DNA of 64,000 nucleotides from Nitrosopumilaceae archaeon (lineage in GTDB: Archaea > Thermoproteota > Nitrososphaeria > Nitrososphaerales > Nitrosopumilaceae), in NCBI GenBank assembly GCA_035631875.1, contig DASQHX010000013.1, positions 1 through 64,000 on the forward strand. Direction: 5' to 3'. The notes under the pieces were generated by a model that made no database searches, had not been told where the DNA came from, and saw nothing but the letters and a program-made list of their open reading frames with translations. Numbering within the stretch: position 1 is the stretch's first letter; each line of letters starts with the position of its first letter. The position numbers were made by a program, and so were the translations under genes. Shown here piece by piece: positions 61,787 through 64,000 of the stretch.

Positions 61787-62785
61787 TTGGCAACAAAAGT
61801 GGTAAATGATTCTGAAACCTTACAGAAAATTGGAAATACACCCCTTATAAAATTAAATTCTCTTTCTTCAGGCAATGTAATTTCTTATGCAAAATTAGAA
61901 TCACATAATCCATTTGGTTCTGTAAAAGACAGGGCTGCCTATTGGATGATAAAAGATGGGGAGGAGCGTGGAATTTTAAAAAAGAATGAAAGTATCATTA
62001 TAGAACCCACATCTGGCAATACTGGAATTGCACTAACTGGCATAGCTAATCTGTTAGGCTACAAAGTCGAGATAGTAATTCCTGAGAAAGCAAGTGAAGA
62101 AACAAAGAAAATAATTGAATCACTAGGTGCAAAGTTATTCCAAACAAGTGACGATTTATGTCCAAAGGTTGGTGCTGGCACAGATCAAAGCATAGCACTT
62201 GCAAGAGCGATATCCTCTGCAAGACCAGATATCTATTACATGCCTAATCAATATGAAAATGAAGCAAATTTCATGGGTCATTACAAAGGAACTGGACCTG
62301 AAATTTGGAAGCAGACAGAAAGAGAGGTAACTCACTTTTTGACAGGTGTCGGTACTGGAGGTACCATAACTGGAATTTCGGCTTATCTAAAAGAACAAAA
62401 TCCAGAAATTAAGACAATTGCGGTTCAGCCTCAGCAAAATCACTTGATTCAAGGGCTACGTAACTTTGTAGAATCAGACAAACCGGTTTTATTCAAAAAA
62501 CGTGAAAACCTAGTGGATGACTGGATGACAATAACTAATGAAGAAGCTTTTGCAGCAGTAGTAAAATTATTTGAAAAAGAAAAACTTGTAGTGGGCCCAT
62601 CTTCAGGTGCGGTTTATGCTGCAATGGAAAAACTTTCATTAGATAAAGGATGTGTAGTTGGAATATTTGCAGATGATGGTCGCAAATTCAAAAGCTTGTA
62701 TATTCAACAAAGAGTGTTTACAGAGGAACAATTTGACAAGGCACTAAAAGAAGCAGTGCATTTGTCTGCTGCATCTTACATGTAA
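61787..62785 (+). CDS. Cysteine synthase (O-acetylserine/O-phosphoserine sulphhydrylase)
   Basis: A 332-residue PLP enzyme. The Schiff-base lysine is K47 in NPFGSVKDRA; PTSGNTGIAL (73-82) is the substrate loop; TGVGTGGTITGISAYL (about 184-199) binds the PLP phosphate; VGPSSGAVYAAM (about 269-280) has the Ser to the pyridine nitrogen. It makes L-cysteine from acetyl- or phospho-serine plus sulphide. The TTG start overlaps nothing; it is 3 bp after the TusA-like gene. Its stop is directly followed by the stop of the convergent trxB. Confidence 0.93.
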   Translation: MATKVVNDSETLQKIGNTPLIKLNSLSSGNVISYAKLESHNPFGSVKDRAAYWMIKDGEERGILKKNESIIIEPTSGNTGIALTGIANLLGYKVEIVIPEKASEETKKIIESLGAKLFQTSDDLCPKVGAGTDQSIALARAISSARPDIYYMPNQYENEANFMGHYKGTGPEIWKQTEREVTHFLTGVGTGGTITGISAYLKEQNPEIKTIAVQPQQNHLIQGLRNFVESDKPVLFKKRENLVDDWMTITNEEAFAAVVKLFEKEKLVVGPSSGAVYAAMEKLSLDKGCVVGIFADDGRKFKSLYIQQRVFTEEQFDKALKEAVHLSAASYM

Positions 62786-63751
62786 TTATTTTTTATTTTC
62801 AGAAAGATACTTGTCTACATCAATTGCAGCCATGCAACCAAATCCTGCTGCAGTAACTGCTTGTCTATATCTGTGATCATGCACATCTCCAGCTGCAAAG
62901 ACTCCAATTACACTAGTCTTGGTATTATCCTTTAGAACAATGTATCCCTGTTCATCAAGCTCAATTTGACCTTTGAATAACTTAGTATTTGGTTCATGCC
63001 CTATTGCAACAAAGAGTGCGCCAACACTTAATGTCTGTTTTTCATTAGTCACTACATCCTTGATGATTATCTGATTTACTTTATCATTCCCGGAAATCTC
63101 TTCTATGACTTTGTTCCAGTAGAACTTTATTTTCTGATTGTTAAATGCCCTCTCCTGCATGATCTTGCTTGCTCTGAGACTATCTTTTCTATGAACTAGA
63201 TGAACCAATTTGCCAAATTTAGTTAAAAATGTAGCCTCTTCCACCGCTGAATCTCCTCCGCCAACAACTACAATGTCTTGATTTTTAAAGAATGGTCCAT
63301 CACAAGTGGCACAGTATGAAACGCCTTTTGCACTAAATTCTTGCTCCCCTTTTACACCAATTTTTCTTGGACTTGCACCTGTGCAGATTATTACCGCATC
63401 TGCTTCATATTCTTCTGAATAAGTGAGAACCTTGAATGGTTTGTGTCTAAAATCCACATTGACTACTTCGTCATCTATAATGGTAGTTCCCATTCTTTCA
63501 GCTTGTTTTTTCATCTCTATCATAAGCTCTGGACCAAATATTCCGTCTGAAAATCCTGGATAATTCTCAACTTCTGTTGTAAGCATTAACTGACCTCCTG
63601 GCAATACTCCTGATATTATCAGCGTATCACGTTTTGCACGTGATGTGTATATTGAAGCAGTGTATCCCGCTGGACCTGCACCAATTATGATCACATCATA
63701 TTTTCTCCTTGTTTCAGGTTTTTTGGACTCTGCCTTGATTTCAGCTTGCAC
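62786..63751 (-). CDS. trxB: Thioredoxin reductase
   Basis: A 321-residue low-molecular-weight TrxR. FAD-binding GAGPAGYTASIYTSRA (about 24-39), redox-active CATCDGP (C-x-x-C, about 153-159), NAD(P)H-binding VVGGGDSAVEEATFLTK (about 170-186) and the second FAD motif VFAAGDVHDHRYRQAVTAAGFGCMAA (about 284-309). It reduces thioredoxin with NADPH. The region from 63752 to 64000 holds its promoter and no supported gene. Confidence 0.95.
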   Translation of the reverse strand: MQAEIKAESKKPETRRKYDVIIIGAGPAGYTASIYTSRAKRDTLIISGVLPGGQLMLTTEVENYPGFSDGIFGPELMIEMKKQAERMGTTIIDDEVVNVDFRHKPFKVLTYSEEYEADAVIICTGASPRKIGVKGEQEFSAKGVSYCATCDGPFFKNQDIVVVGGGDSAVEEATFLTKFGKLVHLVHRKDSLRASKIMQERAFNNQKIKFYWNKVIEEISGNDKVNQIIIKDVVTNEKQTLSVGALFVAIGHEPNTKLFKGQIELDEQGYIVLKDNTKTSVIGVFAAGDVHDHRYRQAVTAAGFGCMAAIDVDKYLSENKK

Positions 63752-64000
63752 TGATCAAATTGATTTGAGATTCATATTTAAATTAAATCCTGCAAAGTGT
63801 GAATAATCATTATGATGTATTTCAATAAACTAGTATATCTTCAATTTCGATGGATAAACAATTTATCATGTCAGATATATCGTAATGAAGACCATAGAAC
63901 TCCAACGGGATGATGTTAATTATGGCAATCCTTTGACCTTTGGAGACGCTTGGTCACTGTTTTAAATAATTGATAATGCCGTCTAGAATTTTTTGATGTT

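Noticed and set aside
63885-63965. A 26-codon ATG frame near the window end
   Set aside because: Too short, no motif, no ribosome-binding site and no coding context.
1-64000. CRISPR arrays, insertion sequences, rRNA genes
   Set aside because: No regularly spaced repeats, transposase motifs or ribosomal RNA sequences were recognised anywhere in the window.

Overview
The window is a stretch of chromosome from an AT-rich archaeon of the class Nitrososphaeria (Thaumarchaeota), most likely a low-GC member of the Nitrosopumilales. The clues are a thaumarchaeal-type CdvA with an N-terminal PRC barrel, FEN1, TrmB-type and DtxR-type regulators, an archaeal-type prolyl-tRNA synthetase, a type IV uracil-DNA glycosylase, coenzyme F420 biosynthesis (CofE), PEF-CTERM surface proteins, a 'WWADGQI' surface repeat and an intron-containing tRNA-Ser. 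No ammonia-oxidation gene lies in the window, so an ammonia-oxidising lifestyle is not shown directly.

Positions 1-23000 form a surface-glycan locus: a LamG-type protein end, UDP-GlcNAc 2-epimerase, a beta-helix secreted protein, at least seven glycosyltransferases (GT4 and GT2 types), a Wzx-like flippase, two very large membrane proteins of probable GT-C type, a 4,6-dehydratase-like SDR paired with a DegT-family enzyme whose PLP lysine is replaced by histidine, a dolichyl-phosphate sugar synthase-like enzyme, and a phosphoglucose/phosphomannose isomerase. Together they could make nucleotide sugars, assemble a lipid-linked glycan, flip it and transfer it. Gene orientation changes often, a 39-bp promoter-like element is duplicated, and there is a gene remnant at 13668-13832, all signs of reshuffling.

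Positions 23000-35000 are accessory and envelope-related: a TPR protein, two charged coiled-coil paralogues plus a 3' scrap of a third, a PEF-CTERM protein built of Asn/Ser/Gly repeats, and an isolated virus-type terminase module (small subunit, large subunit, zinc ribbon) behind a double palindrome, without portal, capsid or integrase. Small secreted proteins, a winged-helix regulator, two PepSY-like paralogues, a type IV pilin-like protein and tRNA-Ser(CGA) follow.

Positions 35000-64000 are mostly housekeeping: FEN1, TrmB regulator, an unusual tandem ThyX, CdvA, acyl-CoA synthetase, DUF192, a second PEF-CTERM protein, a DtxR-like regulator, a PIN-ATPase-KH protein, a phosphorelay cluster (response regulator with zinc ribbons, two CheY-like proteins, stand-alone HPt, histidine kinase), TldD, two DNA glycosylases, an HtrA-like protease with a collagen-like linker and no normal start codon, a cupredoxin lacking its Cys ligand, ProS, a HAD phosphatase, CofE, a PHP phosphoesterase, TusA-like protein, cysteine synthase and thioredoxin reductase. 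Some of the most interesting items are the orphan terminase module, the tandem ThyX with its signature split between the two halves, and the HtrA and flippase genes whose coding frames extend past their first ATG without a start codon. All functional names come from reading motifs by eye; no database search was run.
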